Shown: piece after piece, positions 53,695 to 61,734 of the stretch
How the letters are laid out: every line of letters begins with the position of its first letter
How positions within the stretch are numbered: the stretch's first letter is position 1
Assembly (NCBI RefSeq): GCF_000241265.1
Contig: NZ_BAEE01000048.1
Coordinates: forward strand, 1 to 64,000
Direction: 5' to 3'
DNA: 64,000 nt
From: Gordonia araii NBRC 100433
GTDB lineage: Bacteria; Actinomycetota; Actinomycetes; Mycobacteriales; Mycobacteriaceae
Position numbers and translations under genes: made by a program
The notes under the pieces: generated by a model
What the model saw: the letters and a program-made list of their open reading frames with translations, nothing else
What the model was told of the DNA's origin: nothing
Database searches by the model: none

Positions 53695-56502
53695 ATGGAC
53701 CACTTCGCCTATCTCGCCATGGGCATCGGCAACGGAGCCGTCTACGCGGCCCTCGGCCTCGCCCTGGTGATGACCTACAAGAGTTCCGGCGTGGTGAACT
53801 TCGCCACCGGAGCCATCGCGCTCTACACGGCCTACACCTACGCCTACCTGCGACAGGGCAAGCTGCTCAACCCCATCCCCGGTTTCGACGCCAAGATCGA
53901 CCTGGGCACCAAGCTCAGCGTCGGCGCGGCGATGGCCGGTGCGCTCGCCATCGCGACGGTGCTCGGCGTCCTGCTCTATCTCATCGTCTTCCGGCCGATG
54001 CGCACCGCGCCGGCCCTTGCGAAAGCGGTGGCCGCCATCGGCGTCATGCTCGTCATCCAGGCGCTGATCAGCCTGCAGGTAAAGGACGACTCGCCGGCGG
54101 TGAAGGCGATCTTCCCGTCGGGCACGATCACGATCGGCGGCCAACGCGTCACCACCGACCACTTCTGGCTGGCCGCAGTCGTCATCGGCATCGCCGTCTG
54201 CGCGGCGCTGGTGCTGCGCTACACCCGGTTCGGGATCGCCACCGAGGCGGCCGCCGAGTCGGAGAAGGGCGCCCTGGTCACCGGCCTGTCGCCGAACCGC
54301 ATCGCGTGTGCCAACTGGGCGCTGTCATCGGCGACCGCCGGTCTGGCGGGAATCCTGATCGCGCCCGTCGCCACGCTCAGCCCGTTCGCCTACAGCCTCT
54401 TCCTGGTCCCCGCACTGGCCGCGGCGCTCGTCGGCAACTTCACCAGCATCGGCGTGACCGTCGGCGCCGGTCTGGTCATCGGCATGCTGATGAGCGAGGT
54501 GACCAAACTCCAGGACGTCTTCGACTGGCTGCCGCGCTACGGTCTCGGCGAGGCCGTGCCGCTCGTGCTGATTCTGGGCTTCCTGCTGCTCCGCGGCCAA
54601 GCGCTGCCGGGGCGCGGCGCGTTGATACGACAGGATCTGGGACGCGCGCCTCGACCGAACCGGCTGATCCTCCCGACCGTGCTCGGCGTCGCCGTCGCGA
54701 TCGCCGCCCTCTACCTCACTTCGGGCAGCCTGCGCCTGGCCGTGATCATGAGCATGATCTTCGCGATCATCGCCCTCTCCCAAGTGGTCATCACCGGATA
54801 CGCCGGCCAGGTGTCGCTGGCGCAACTCACGCTGGCGGGCGCCGGCGCGTTCGCCTTGGCGCGCATCACCGCAGACTGGGGTCTGCCCTTTCCCCTCGCG
54901 CCGCTGCTGGCCGCACTGGTCGCCACCGTGATCGGCATCGTCGTCGGGCTGCCGTCGCTGCGCGTGCGGGGGCTGCCGTTGATGGTGGCGACCCTGGCGC
55001 TTGCGGTCTTCCTGGAGCAGGCGTGGTTCCAGAACCCCGACCTCAACGGGCAGAGCGAACAGCTCAAGAACATGGACGACCCGACCGGTGCCGCCCTCCG
55101 GATCCCGGACCCGACGTTGTTCGGCATCGACATGGCGGTCGGCTCCGGGGACGGCTACCGCATCTCGTTCGGCGTGCTGTGCCTGACCGTGCTGACGCTG
55201 TGCGCACTCGGCGTGGCCTTCCTGCGGCGCAGCCGCCTCGGTGCGGCGATGCTCGCCGTGCGCGCCAACGAGCGGTCGGCGGCCGCCTCGGGGATCAACG
55301 TCGGCGCGACCAAACTGATCGCCTTCGCCGTCGCCTCCTTCCTCGCCGGCCTCGGCGGTGTCCTCCTCGCCTACCAGCAGACGCTGGCCGCGGCGTCCAG
55401 CTACGCCGTCCTCGCGGGCATCGGCCTGTTCGCCGCCTTCTACATCGCGGGCGTGACGTCGGTGTCCGGTGCGTTGCTCGGCGGCATCCTCGCGCCCGGC
55501 GCGCTGATGGCGTTCATCCTCGACAAGTACCTCCACTTCGGCGACTTCTACATGCTGGCCACCGGCATCCTGCTGATCCTCACCGTGGTGACCAGCCCCG
55601 ACGGGATCAGCGGGCACCTCCACCGGATCCCGCTGCCCGCATGGCTGCGCGGCCGCACCCGGGTCGCGACGGCGAGCGCCACACCCGCCACCGCACTACT
55701 GGGCGAGGCGGAACAGCCGGGCGACTCGGCCGGGATCGACGGGCCCGACCGCACGCCGGTGCTGTCGCTCAACGACGTGACCGTCGCCTACGGCCCGGTC
55801 ACCGCCGTGAACAGTGTCGACCTCGATCTCCGTCCGGGCGAGATCGTCGGCCTGATCGGGCCGAACGGTGCGGGCAAGACCACCCTGGTCGACGCGATCA
55901 GCGGTTTCGCGTCGTCGACCGGCTCGATCACCCTGGGCGGGGAAAGCCTCATCGGGCTCTCGCCGCACCGCCGTGCCCGCTCCGGCCTGGGTCGCAGCTT
56001 CCAGGACGTCGAGCTCTACGAAGAGCTGACCGTCGCCGAGAACGTCAGTGTCGGCGTCGCGCGTGACGAGCACGACGTCGCGGGTACCGTCACCCAGGCG
56101 CTGGGCCTTCTCGAGATCGCGGACCTGGCCGACACGATGGTCGCCGACCTCTCGCAGGGTCAGCGGCAGCTCGTCTCGGTCGCCCGCGTGCTGGCCGGGC
56201 GACCGACCGTCGCGCTGCTCGACGAGCCGGCCGCCGGCCTCGACTCGACCGAGAGTCGCTGGCTGGGCGAACGCCTGCGGTCCGCCGCTTCGCGCGGGGT
56301 CACGATGCTGCTCATCGACCACGACATGGACCTGGTCCTGCGCCTGTGCGATCGGGTGATCGTGCTCGACCTCGGTGAAGTCGTCGCGGCCGGACCACCG
56401 GAATTGATCCGCACCGATCCGAGCGTGATCCGCGCCTACCTGGGCTCGACCGGCGAGCATCCCGGCGACGTCACGACCGCGAGCGAGGAGTCCCAGTCAT
56501 GA
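53695..56502 (+). CDS. fused LivH-LivM-LivG branched-chain-type ABC transporter (permease-permease-ATPase)
   Basis: 935 residues from ATG 53695. Residues about 1-300: LivH-like permease (G-A-V-Y-A-A-L-G-L-A-L-V-M, V-V-N-F-A-T-G-A). About 320-650: LivM-like permease (V-I-T-G-Y-A-G-Q-V-S-L-A-Q, L-R-V-R-G-L-P-L-M-V-A-T-L). About 685-930: LivG-like ATPase with Walker A G-P-N-G-A-G-K-T-T (near 720), signature L-S-Q-G-Q-R-Q, and Walker B V-A-L-L-D-E-P-A-A-G. The three usually separate subunits are one chain. The stop overlaps the livF-like start (ATGA). Confidence 0.9.
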   Translation: MDHFAYLAMGIGNGAVYAALGLALVMTYKSSGVVNFATGAIALYTAYTYAYLRQGKLLNPIPGFDAKIDLGTKLSVGAAMAGALAIATVLGVLLYLIVFRPMRTAPALAKAVAAIGVMLVIQALISLQVKDDSPAVKAIFPSGTITIGGQRVTTDHFWLAAVVIGIAVCAALVLRYTRFGIATEAAAESEKGALVTGLSPNRIACANWALSSATAGLAGILIAPVATLSPFAYSLFLVPALAAALVGNFTSIGVTVGAGLVIGMLMSEVTKLQDVFDWLPRYGLGEAVPLVLILGFLLLRGQALPGRGALIRQDLGRAPRPNRLILPTVLGVAVAIAALYLTSGSLRLAVIMSMIFAIIALSQVVITGYAGQVSLAQLTLAGAGAFALARITADWGLPFPLAPLLAALVATVIGIVVGLPSLRVRGLPLMVATLALAVFLEQAWFQNPDLNGQSEQLKNMDDPTGAALRIPDPTLFGIDMAVGSGDGYRISFGVLCLTVLTLCALGVAFLRRSRLGAAMLAVRANERSAAASGINVGATKLIAFAVASFLAGLGGVLLAYQQTLAAASSYAVLAGIGLFAAFYIAGVTSVSGALLGGILAPGALMAFILDKYLHFGDFYMLATGILLILTVVTSPDGISGHLHRIPLPAWLRGRTRVATASATPATALLGEAEQPGDSAGIDGPDRTPVLSLNDVTVAYGPVTAVNSVDLDLRPGEIVGLIGPNGAGKTTLVDAISGFASSTGSITLGGESLIGLSPHRRARSGLGRSFQDVELYEELTVAENVSVGVARDEHDVAGTVTQALGLLEIADLADTMVADLSQGQRQLVSVARVLAGRPTVALLDEPAAGLDSTESRWLGERLRSAASRGVTMLLIDHDMDLVLRLCDRVIVLDLGEVVAAGPPELIRTDPSVIRAYLGSTGEHPGDVTTASEESQS

Positions 56503-57242
56503 GTGCGTTGCGCTGTGCCGGCGTCGATGCCGGCTACGTGAAGAAGAGCCCGTGCGTGCGGGGCGTGGATCTCGCGGTCGACCGCGGCGAGATCGTCGCG
56601 CTGCTCGGCCCCAACGGCGCCGGGAAGACAACCCTCCTGATGACGCTGGCCGGGCTGCTGCCCCGTCTCGGCGGAGAGGTGCTCGTCGACGAGGAGCCGC
56701 TGCGCTCGGGCGACCCCCGTGCGGCTGTGCGCGCCGGCATGGTGCTGGTCCCCGACGATCGGGCGCTGTTCCGGAACCTCACCACCGCCCAGCACCTCCG
56801 GCTGGCCGTGCCCCGTGCCGGTCGCGGATCACTGGATCCCCGTCGCCGCAAGGCCGAATCGACCGAGGCGATCGACGGCGTACTGGCGCACTTCCCCGCG
56901 CTGACCAACCGGCTCGACGTCGCCGCCGGCGAGCTGTCCGGGGGCGAGCAACAGATGCTCGCCATCGCCCGTGCCCTGCTCCAGCGCCCGCGGATCCTGA
57001 TGATCGACGAGCTGAGCATGGGGCTCGCACCGGTCATCGTCGAATCGATGCTGCCCGTGCTGCGGTCGGTCGCCGAGCAGGAGGGAACGGCCGTGCTGCT
57101 CGTCGAACAGCATGTGCGACTGGCACTGGAGGTGGCCGACCGGGCCGTCGTCCTCGCGCACGGCGAGGTCGCGCTGACCGACGACGCCGCCGCCCTGGCA
57201 GCCGATTCCGCGCGTCTGGAGCAGGCCTACCTGGGCGTCTGA
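56499..57242 (+). CDS. LivF-type ABC transporter ATPase
   Basis: 247 residues. Walker A G-P-N-G-A-G-K-T-T-L (about 37-46), signature L-S-G-G-E-Q-Q-M-L (about 146-154), Walker B I-L-M-I-D-E-L-S-M-G-L-A-P, and switch V-E-Q-H-V. These match LivF. It pairs with the ATPase part of the fused protein. It contains a short insert near residues 104-120 (P-R-A-G-R-G-S-L-D-P-R) compared with typical LivF. Translationally coupled to the fused gene. Confidence 0.88.
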   Translation: MSALRCAGVDAGYVKKSPCVRGVDLAVDRGEIVALLGPNGAGKTTLLMTLAGLLPRLGGEVLVDEEPLRSGDPRAAVRAGMVLVPDDRALFRNLTTAQHLRLAVPRAGRGSLDPRRRKAESTEAIDGVLAHFPALTNRLDVAAGELSGGEQQMLAIARALLQRPRILMIDELSMGLAPVIVESMLPVLRSVAEQEGTAVLLVEQHVRLALEVADRAVVLAHGEVALTDDAAALAADSARLEQAYLGV

Positions 57243-57408
57243 CCGTATTTGGTGGTCGAGTGCCGGCATATTGGCGGTCGCGGCCCGCATAATTAGTGGT
57301 CACATGCGGCCTACTGATGGTCGCATGCCGGACATCATTTGGTGGTCGAGTGCCGGCGAGGCGCTAGCCGAGCCGGCGTATCGAGACCCGGCGAGAGTCC
57401 GGCCCGAC
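57243..57408. repeat. non-coding gap with interspersed repeat copies
   Basis: One full reverse copy of the 48-bp element lies at 57341-57388 and a partial copy begins at 57251. Two decayed fragments (TTAGTGGTCACATGCGGC, TGATGGTCGCATGCCGG) lie between. It separates the convergent livF-like and fadD17-like genes. Confidence 0.8.
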
Positions 57409-58989
57409 TCAACCCGAGACGATGTACTTCGTCCCGCGGGGCTCGCGCTCCCAGAGCTGCTCACCGTCGTGCGCCCTGGCACCCTCCTGCTTGAGCGCGC
57501 GCTTGATGATCTTGTTCGTCGCGGTCGTCGGCAGCTTCGGACTCACCCGGACGTAGCGCGGCCATGCCTTGGGCGAGAGATCGGGCTGTCCGGCGAGGAA
57601 GGAGGCGAAGGCCTCAGGCGTCGGGGTGTCGTCGCCGCTGGGCACGACCGCAGCCATCACCGCGTCGCCGACCGTGTCGTCGGGCACGCCGTACACGGCC
57701 ACCTGCCCGACCTCCGGCATGCGCTGCAGGATGCGCTCGATCGGCCCGGCGGTGAGGTTCTCACCGTCAACGCGCATCCAGTCGCCGGTGCGCCCGGCCA
57801 GGTAGATCCAGCCGTCGGCGTCGCGGTAGCCGAGATCGCCGGACCAGTACATGCCCTCGCGCATGCGCTCCGAGGTGGTGGCCTCGTCGTTGTAGTAGCC
57901 GGTGAACATTCCCGCGCCCGAGGTGTTGACGATCTCGCCGATCGCCTCGTCGGCGTTGAGGAGCGCACCGTTCTCGTCGAACTGCGCGACCGCGCATTCG
58001 GTGACCGTGGACGGGTTGTAGACGGCGACGCCGGGGAAGCCCTTGCCGATCGATCCCTTAGGCGTGCCCGGCTCCCGGGTGATGATGACGGCGAGTTCGC
58101 TGGAGCCGTAGCCGTCCCACACCATGCAGTCGAAGCGCCTGGCGAAGTCGTCGATGTCGCGGTCGGTGGCCTCGTTGCCGAATGCCGCGCGCAGCGGGTT
58201 GTCGGCGTCGTCGGGCCGCTCGGGTGTCGCCAGGATGTACGCGAGCGGCTTGCCGACGTAGTTCATGTAGGTCACGCCGAAGCGGCGGACATCGTCGAGG
58301 AACGTCGAAGCCGAGAACTTGGCCGGCACCATCGACGCGCCGCTGGCCGCGGCGACGCAGTAGCCGCCGAGCAGGGCGGCCGAGTGGAACAGCGGCATCG
58401 ACAGGTAACAGACGTCGTCGGCGGTGATCCCGAACTTTTCGACGAGCGGCGGACCGGCGAAGGGGATCAGCATGTGCGCGAGTTGGACCGGTTTCGGATC
58501 GCCGCTGGTTCCCGACGTGAAGATCAGCATGAACGGGTCGACGGCGCCCGGTGTCGAGTGCGGGGTCAATTCGGGCGCGGCGGCGACGCGCTGCGCCCAC
58601 TCGTCGGTCGAGGTGTCGAAGACTTGGACGTCGCCCAGGTCGAGCCCGTCGAGGAGCTCTCGGTGCTCGGCGTCGGTCAGGAGGATCTGGCAGTCGGCGC
58701 GCCGGATGTCGCGGGCGAGTCCCTCGCCCCGGCGCGTGTTGTTGATCCCGGCGGTCACGTAGCCGCCGAGCGCACCGGCGGCGATGGCGAAGAGCATCGT
58801 CGGCGTGTTGCCCAGGAGGACACCGATGTGCATCGGCCGCGACGAGTCGGCGGCATCCAGGACGGTGGCGGCGACGCGCCGCGCATCGGCAATGTACGCG
58901 CGCCAGCTCCACGTTCCGGTGTCGTGGCGGATCGCGATGCCGTCGTCGTCGGCGCGTTCGGCAAGGAGTTGGGTCACGGTTTCAGCCAT
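57409..58989 (-). CDS. fadD17: fatty-acyl/steroid-acyl-CoA synthetase FadD17-like
   Basis: 526 residues, adenylate-forming ligase. P-loop F-T-S-G-T-S-G-D-P-K (about 171-180), A5 W-D-G-Y-G-S-S-E, Y-W-S-G-D-L-G-Y-R-D, D-W-M-R-V-D-G-E-N, and lysine near the end in N-K-I-I-K-R. The stretches H-I-G-V-L-L-G-N-T-P, Y-V-G-K-P-L-A-Y-I-L-A-T-P-E and E-R-M-x-x-G-x-Y follow FadD17 (Rv3506) of the KstR-controlled cholesterol locus. It probably activates a sterol side-chain acid to its CoA ester. A KstR-like site lies 10 bp before its start. Confidence 0.82.
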   Translation of the reverse strand: MAETVTQLLAERADDDGIAIRHDTGTWSWRAYIADARRVAATVLDAADSSRPMHIGVLLGNTPTMLFAIAAGALGGYVTAGINNTRRGEGLARDIRRADCQILLTDAEHRELLDGLDLGDVQVFDTSTDEWAQRVAAAPELTPHSTPGAVDPFMLIFTSGTSGDPKPVQLAHMLIPFAGPPLVEKFGITADDVCYLSMPLFHSAALLGGYCVAAASGASMVPAKFSASTFLDDVRRFGVTYMNYVGKPLAYILATPERPDDADNPLRAAFGNEATDRDIDDFARRFDCMVWDGYGSSELAVIITREPGTPKGSIGKGFPGVAVYNPSTVTECAVAQFDENGALLNADEAIGEIVNTSGAGMFTGYYNDEATTSERMREGMYWSGDLGYRDADGWIYLAGRTGDWMRVDGENLTAGPIERILQRMPEVGQVAVYGVPDDTVGDAVMAAVVPSGDDTPTPEAFASFLAGQPDLSPKAWPRYVRVSPKLPTTATNKIIKRALKQEGARAHDGEQLWEREPRGTKYIVSG

Positions 58990-58999
58990 GCCCCAAATC

Positions 59000-59013
59000 T
59001 AGAACGTGTTACA
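59000..59013. promoter_or_regulatory. KstR-type operator upstream of fadD17-like gene
   Basis: TAGAACGTGTTACA (plus strand) fits T-N2-AAC-N2-GTT-N2-A. It is 10 bp from the ATG at 58989, so a repressor would overlap the start of a short-leader transcript. Confidence 0.65.
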
Positions 59014-59094
59014 GAAACGCGTGGCCGTTTGTCCGATTCACGGCGGGCCAACACTCATCACGTTGGCGAAAGCTCCGGTATCCGGTGCAGACGC

Positions 59095-59973
59095 CTAACG
59101 GATCGGCGCGTGATCGTCTTCCAACGCCCCGCGAATCTCGGCAACGAATCGTTCCGGGTGATCGACCACATCGCTCCACGTGAAGTTGAGTACCCGCCAT
59201 CCGGCGGCGATGAGCGCGTTGCGCCTCGTGCGGTCGTGCTGGAAGGCCGTCGCGTCGCGGTGGAACGCGAACCCGTCGATCTCGACGGCGAGTCGACAAT
59301 CGGGAAACGCGAAGTCGATGAGGTAGCCGCACGACGGATAGCCGGCCGACCATCCGGTGATGCCGGCACGCCGAAACACGCGCACCACGACCCGCTCGGC
59401 CTCCGACCGAGCACCGCTGCGGATCAGCGTGAGGTACCGGGCGACCCGTGACGCCCCGTGACGTTTGGGATAGCGAGCGTGGGCCGCCGCCAACGATGTC
59501 GGCGTCACCCGGTGAGCCAACAGTGCTGCGTCGAGGATCTGGATGCCCAGGTCCAGCGACGCATCAAGCGCGGTCAGCGCTGGTGCGGTTACGCGCAGGC
59601 CCCGGTGGTCGAGGACATCCTCGTCGGCGAGCACCCGGTGCCGCACGACCGTCGTCGATGTACGGCGTGGATGCCGTCCCGGTACGGGCGCGAACACCAC
59701 GTGCCTGCGCGGTTCGTCACCGCAGAGTCCCAACCACCACGCCGCTGCCGCGCCCCCGAGTACCGCCGAACCACCGACCGAGCACACCGCGAGCCTCGCC
59801 TGCGCGCGAGCGGTGCGAGCGCACGAGGCGACCAGGTATACCCCACGCGCGACCGGCCGCCACTCCCCGGACGCGATGCGTCGCTGAATGCCGGACCGAC
59901 TGAACCCGAGTGCACGCGCGTCAGCGCTTGTGAGCACTCCGTCGTGCCGAATCACGAACTCGTTGAAGTCCAT
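59095..59973 (-). CDS. AbiEi-like domain plus DUF559/Vsr-like nuclease-fold protein
   Basis: 292 residues. N-terminal winged helix (F-V-I-R-H-D-G-V-L-T-S-A-D-A, W-R-P-V-A-R-G-V-Y). Middle linker region with R-G-L-R-V-T-A-P-A-L-T-A-L-D. C-terminal DUF559/Vsr-like fold: Y-L-I-D-F-A-F-P-D-C-R-L-A-V-E-I-D-G (about 219-236) gives the D...E-x-D motif, followed by H-D-R-T-R-R-N-A-L-I-A-A-G-W. This one keeps all nuclease-like acidic residues more clearly than the copy at 36491. No partner gene. Possibly defence-related; unproven. Confidence 0.65.
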   Translation of the reverse strand: MDFNEFVIRHDGVLTSADARALGFSRSGIQRRIASGEWRPVARGVYLVASCARTARAQARLAVCSVGGSAVLGGAAAAWWLGLCGDEPRRHVVFAPVPGRHPRRTSTTVVRHRVLADEDVLDHRGLRVTAPALTALDASLDLGIQILDAALLAHRVTPTSLAAAHARYPKRHGASRVARYLTLIRSGARSEAERVVVRVFRRAGITGWSAGYPSCGYLIDFAFPDCRLAVEIDGFAFHRDATAFQHDRTRRNALIAAGWRVLNFTWSDVVDHPERFVAEIRGALEDDHAPIR

Positions 59974-60085
59974 GCCGGTTTAGACGCACGGATGGACCTG
60001 CCGGTTCCACCCGCTCCCCGACGCTCGATGATCTGTTTGGCGAAGGCTCCGGTTTCCGGCACCGCCGCCTAACGGATTGGTACTA

Positions 60086-61570
60086 CTACTTGCCGACGAC
60101 GGCCCCGCGGCGAGGAGTCCAGGTGATCTTGCCGCGCTGGAAGGTGGCTACCTTGCCCTTGCGGTCCTTGGTGGGACGCTCGCTGCTCGTCGGGAGACCC
60201 AGCTTTCCACCGGGACCGCCGACCGAGACATACGCTCCGCCGATGGCGCCGCCGACGATCCGCGGCCCCTTCGGGCCGGTGATGATTCGCGCGCCGCGGA
60301 AGTCCTGCGCGCGACCGCCCGGCACCGAGTACTCGGGGGTCAGGCATTCGCCGAGCAGGCGCTTGTTGGCGTTGTACACCTTCTTGATCGCACCGGCGGT
60401 ACGGCAGGCCGGCCGGTCCTCCGACAGTCCGAGCGCGCTCGCGGCCTGTGGCCACGCCTGCGTCATCTCGAACTGCCAATAGGGCCACGTGTGGGTGCCC
60501 GACGGGCGGTAGACCGCCTGACCGGGAATGCCCTTGCGGTTCAGCTCGGTGGCGAACTGCTGTGATGTCACCCGCGAGAGCAGTTCCAGTCCGACGCCGG
60601 AGTAATTGGTGGCCAGCAGCGGGATGTCCGTCGGCTTGTCATGCGGGCCGACGACGCCGTTGCCCGAGGAGATGTAGAGACTCGTGCCGTGCAGCTTGTC
60701 GGCGAGCAGGTACGGATCGTGCTCGCGCCAAGCCGGGTTGCTGGGGAGGCCGAACATCTTCTGCGCGTCATAGCCGCCGGCGTCGCGCATCGCGAACTGG
60801 ATCGCCGGCTGCATGCCCAGCGAGGTCATCTGCAGGATCCCGGAGAAGGAGGCGGCGAACTTGTAGAACCCGGGATTGCGGGAGGCCAGCATCATGGCGG
60901 CCGTCCCGCCCATGGACAGGCCCTCGACGCCGCGCACATCGGTCGACCGCCAATCGCGCTCGATGATCGTCGGCAACTCGCGGATGAGGAACGTCTCCCA
61001 CTTGTAGTTCTTGCCGCGGTCCGGATGCAGCCAATCGGTGTAGAAGCTCGACTCGCCGCCGACCGGCAGGATGACGTTGAGGTTCTTGTCCTTGTAGAAG
61101 TCGACGACGTTGGTGTTGATCACCCAGCCGTTCTGGTCATCCTGGGCGCGCAGACCGTCGAGCATCGTCATCTGCGGGAACTTCGCCGTCGGCCGCGACC
61201 ACCAATCGCGCGCGAGTAGCAGCTGCACCTGGATCTCGGTGTTCATCGCGGGCGAGAACACCCACAGCGCGACGCGGCGGTCGGTGTACCAGAACGTCTT
61301 GGTGACCCGAACCTCTTGCGGATTCGCCACCGGTTGCGCCGGAGGAGGCGGTGCCGGTGCCTGGCGCGGCGGCGGTTTCGGCGCACCCCGAGGCGGTGGG
61401 GCCGCCGGGTTCGGCGCCGGCGCGCCGGGAGCGGGCGGCGGTGGCTCGGCCGTTGCCGGTGCGACGAGGGGCAACGTCAGCGCGGCCGACAACGCACAGG
61501 CAATGGCAACGCCACGCGCACGCTGCGCCCGACCGGTCAAGACCGACGCTCGAGCACCTCTCGTCCTCAC
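60086..61570 (-). CDS. antigen-85-type mycolyltransferase with C-terminal LGFP-like segment
   Basis: 494 residues. GTG 61570 with GAAGGAG upstream. Signal peptide (hydrophobic A-C-A-L-S-A-A-L-T-L, cut near A-T-A-E), a proline/alanine linker to residue 85, then the mycolyltransferase fold with nucleophile Ser219 in G-L-S-M-G-G and catalytic His in S-G-T-H-T-W-P-Y-W. After residue 390 comes a C-terminal part with L-G-L-P-T-S-x-E-x-P and F-Q-R-G-K-I-T-W-T-P-R-R-G-A, an LGFP-type cell-wall-binding repeat, as in corynebacterial PS1-like proteins. It transfers mycolate between trehalose esters and arabinogalactan. Unlike MPT51 (Rv3803c) at this locus, it keeps the active serine. Confidence 0.88.
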   Translation of the reverse strand: MRTRGARASVLTGRAQRARGVAIACALSAALTLPLVAPATAEPPPPAPGAPAPNPAAPPPRGAPKPPPRQAPAPPPPAQPVANPQEVRVTKTFWYTDRRVALWVFSPAMNTEIQVQLLLARDWWSRPTAKFPQMTMLDGLRAQDDQNGWVINTNVVDFYKDKNLNVILPVGGESSFYTDWLHPDRGKNYKWETFLIRELPTIIERDWRSTDVRGVEGLSMGGTAAMMLASRNPGFYKFAASFSGILQMTSLGMQPAIQFAMRDAGGYDAQKMFGLPSNPAWREHDPYLLADKLHGTSLYISSGNGVVGPHDKPTDIPLLATNYSGVGLELLSRVTSQQFATELNRKGIPGQAVYRPSGTHTWPYWQFEMTQAWPQAASALGLSEDRPACRTAGAIKKVYNANKRLLGECLTPEYSVPGGRAQDFRGARIITGPKGPRIVGGAIGGAYVSVGGPGGKLGLPTSSERPTKDRKGKVATFQRGKITWTPRRGAVVGK

Positions 61571-61629
61571 AGCTCACAGCTCCTTCGCAAACAGCCGGGC
61601 TACGCGGCTTCATCCCCTCGTCGGGCACG

Positions 61630-61678
61630 AAAACACAACGCCCTCCGTGTAGTTCTTACACGGAGGGCGTTGTGTTTT
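61630..61678. terminator. strong intrinsic terminator
   Basis: A perfect 22-bp inverted repeat: AAAACACAACGCCCTCCGTGTA (61630-61651) and its complement 61657-61678, with a 5-nt loop and A/T-rich ends that give a U run in either direction. It lies after the stop of the mycolyltransferase gene at 61735 and before the next gene on the same strand, so each has separate transcription. Confidence 0.88.
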
Positions 61679-61734
61679 GGTTATGCCACGCTGTGACAGA
61701 TGAGATTTTTGTTACTGGAGGTGCTTGCCCCGTA

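Noticed and set aside
57271-59451. Plus-strand open frame of 726 codons
   Set aside because: Antisense to fadD17-like and DUF559 genes, starts in repeat DNA and has no domain.
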